From NCBI GenBank assembly GCA_965205965.1, contig CBDBHT010000005.1, positions 165,552 to 229,551 on the forward strand: a stretch of DNA of 64,000 nt. The letters run 5' to 3'. This stretch comes from Bin55 sp965205965 (GTDB lineage Bacteria; Pseudomonadota; Gammaproteobacteria; Pseudomonadales; Azotimanducaceae). Both the position numbers and the translations under genes were made by a program. Below the pieces are notes generated by a model. That model was not told where the DNA came from and made no database searches. It saw nothing but the letters and a program-made list of their open reading frames with translations. Positions 62,077 through 64,000 of the stretch are shown here, in pieces (positions within the stretch are counted from its first letter, which is position 1; each line of letters begins with the position of its first letter).

Positions 62077-63585
62077 AGAGCCAGCCCCAAGCGCGGCGCG
62101 GACCGGTTGGTGCGTCGGATGGCGAAAGGGGTCCGTCCGGCGCGGATGGAGGTGGACTGCAGTGGAGGCGAGCTGAGTTCCAACGGGGGCTCGGCACTGC
62201 TGATGATGCTGGCCGAGCAGGTCCGGCTGTTCGAGCGCGTCTCGGAATGTTTCACGGACCACCGTGACCCGTCCAAGGTGGCGCATCCGCTGGTGGCGTT
62301 GCTGGGGCAGCGGATTTTGGGTCTCGCGCTGGGCTACGAAGATGTGAACGATCACGACGAGCTGCGGCGGGACCGGGCTCTGTCCACGGCCATGGGGCGT
62401 GTGGAGTGTGCGCGTTCGGACTGCGAGCCGCTGGCCGGCAAAAGCACGCTGAACCGGATGGAGCTGTCGGCGAACGGGCGGGACCCGGCGAAAGCGCGCC
62501 AGATCACCGTGGATTTCGATGCGCTCGACGAGCTGCTCGTGGAGCTGTACCTGGTGTGGGGCGAGCGGGGCCAGATGCCGAAGCGGCTGGTGCTGGACAT
62601 CGATGCCACGGACGTGGAACTGCACGGCCGGCAGGAGCACCGGTTCTATCACGGGTACTACCATGCATACTGCTACCTTCCGCGGCTGGTGTTCTGCAAC
62701 GGCTGGCCGGTGCGGACGGAACTGCGCACGTCGAGCAGCGATGTGGCGGCGGGCGTGGTGGAGACGGTCGAGCCGCTCGTGAACCGGCTGCGGAAGCGAT
62801 TTCCGCAGGTGCCGATCCTGATCCGCGCCGACGGGGCCTACTGCCGCGACGAGTTGATGACGTGATGCGAGGCGCGGGGCGTGGATTACGTGCTGGGACT
62901 GCCGCGCAATGATCGGCTGAAAGACCGGGTCCAACCGTTGATGGACGATCTGCGGGACCGGTTGAAGCGGGATCCGGACTATGCGCAGCAAGCGGTCCGC
63001 GGCTACCAGATCTTCGACTATCGCACGCGCGACAGCTGGAGCCGCGAACGCCGCGTGATCGCCAAGGCCGAATGGCTGCCGGGACAACCGGTCGGCAACG
63101 CGGACGGGGAACCGGTCGGCAAGGCCGACGGCGGACCGGAGGCCGGCGCGGAAGACCCATGTGCGACGGTCGGCGAAGCCCGGTACAACAGTCGCTTCGT
63201 CGTCACCTCGCTCCAGAAGCCCGACGCGCCAACGGTCTACGAAGAGATGTACTGCGACCGGGGTGAGGCCGAAAACTGGATCAAGGAACAGAAGAACGAT
63301 CTGTTCCTGGACCGATGCTCCAGCAGCCTCTGGAACGTCAACGCACTCCGGCTCCGGATGAGCGCACTGGCCCATGCCCTTCATTGCATGATGAAGCGCC
63401 GGCTCGAGAACCTTCCGGTATCCGCCATCCTGCGCCGGAGCCGTCCATCGACGCTGCGCAAGTGCCTGTTCCAGATCCCGGTGCGCGTGACGGTGTCCAC
63501 GCGGCGGATCCATCTGGCGTTCGGGTCCGCCTTCCCGTACTGGAAGGATTTCCGGTTGATCTGGGCCAGCCTGGCACCAACGTAA
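62073..63585 (+). pseudogene. IS1380-family transposase, copy C, frameshift and nonsense mutation
   Basis: An extra base in the first codons (ATGAAGAGCCAGCCCCAAGC against ATGAAGAGCAAGCAAAAGC) shifts the start frame, and the Trp codon of DELMTWCEARGVDYVLG is TGA (62863-62865). The two halves, MEVDCSGGELSSNGGSALLM... to DELMT and DYVLGLPRNDRLKDRV... to WASLAPT, remain otherwise conserved. Two 24-base linker units. Confidence 0.9.
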
Positions 63586-63810
63586 AAGCCCGGTGCAACC
63601 GGGTGCATGACGCTGGCGGCGGAGCGCGCCGACCTCCCCGCGCCCGGATGCTCAGCGATTCGCCGTCCCGCCCGCAAAAAGGCGGGAAAACACACGCATG
63701 CCCGCCCTCCGAAGCCTTTTCAAACTCGCGACGCGACATTCCATGCCCCGTACCCAACGCATCCCGTGAAAAACATCATTTTTGATTTGGTTATGAGAAA
63801 TCCGGGTTAG

Positions 63811-64000
63811 TATCAAGCACACCTACTCAATGCCGATATACATTTCTGTGCGGCCATCTGGTGATCGCTGGCACCCTCGTGGGCATGGATCCCATACTGG
63901 GGTGTCCTCCCACATATCCCGCGAGGGTTTTTCCGGATACCACATAGAACTGCTCGCTGCCACCTTGTCCCGTGCTACCCACTTCGCCGAAGTGATTGAT
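63811..64000. other. Right edge of the window, no gene assigned
   Basis: 190 bases after IS1380 copy C. No family resemblance was found on either strand; the sequence may be the edge of another relic or of a gene that continues outside. Confidence 0.3.

Larger units (their letters stand above)
61090..63810 (+). mobile_element. IS1380-type element, copy C (inverted relative to A and B)
   Basis: Ends CTAGCCCTTATTTCTCATAA at 61090 and GAAATCCGGGTTAG at 63810. Transcription order on plus: decayed transposase-like leader, accessory ORF, transposase. Left flank is IS relic after dnaN; right flank is unassigned. Because its orientation is opposite to A and B, recombination between it and either would invert the segment from about 10 to 61 kb, which holds most of the core genes. 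Confidence 0.85.

Overview
The window looks like a piece of a gammaproteobacterial chromosome that includes the replication origin. It carries rpmH-rnpA-yidD-yidC-mnmE-mnmG-rsmG-parA-parB, a complete F-type ATP synthase operon, dnaA-dnaN, glmU-glmS, lptF-lptG and holC-valS. All of these read as ordinary gammaproteobacterial housekeeping genes of moderate G+C. They are broken into blocks by many insertion sequences and IS relics that look much richer in G+C. sorAB (periplasmic sulfite dehydrogenase), a cut NAD-formate dehydrogenase gamma-subunit gene (fdsG) and host-interaction-type surface proteins would fit a sulfur-oxidising, perhaps host-associated, gammaproteobacterium in an IS-expansion phase. 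That lifestyle is inference.

Layout: 1-5164 holds valS (cut by the window edge) and holC on minus, lptF-lptG on plus, and an RDD-family membrane protein. 5165-8173 holds IS debris and a 702-aa lipoprotein with a metzincin-like zinc site whose catalytic Glu codon reads Gly. 8174-21578 is an accessory patchwork: IS1380-type copies A and B, a type IV pilin fragment, IS4 relic, sorBA, an IS3 element, an fdsG fragment, decayed Mu-like baseplate genes, IS256-type copy D and an IS630 fragment. 21600-26675 holds a frameshifted uracil-DNA-glycosylase-like gene and glmU-glmS. 26676-39320 holds IS256 copy E, a giant cadherin-repeat outer-membrane protein, an IS4-type element whose transposase is fused to a DruA-like (DUF4338) domain and is interrupted by IS256 copy F, and two more transposase relics. 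39419-46246 is atpCDGAHFEBI. 46408-56323 is an unrecognised membrane-protein gene followed by parB to rpmH. 56324-57440 holds an IS5-type relic and the probable oriC. 57441-60023 is dnaA-dnaN. 60024-64000 is relics and IS1380 copy C.

The main biology is genome plasticity. The three IS1380-type copies are about 2.7 kb. Each carries, besides the transposase, a small translationally coupled ORF resembling the N-terminal module of DruA/DUF4338 proteins and, beyond it, what looks like a decayed second copy of the transposase N-terminus. Genes at their borders (fdsG, a pilin, a phage tail gene) are cut without a continuation on the other side, so these copies appear to be recombination joints. glmU-glmS, which commonly follows atpC in the same direction, is separated from atpC and points the opposite way. 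A 207-bp MITE-like element sits exactly at the mnmE stop codon. No tRNA, rRNA or CRISPR was recognised.
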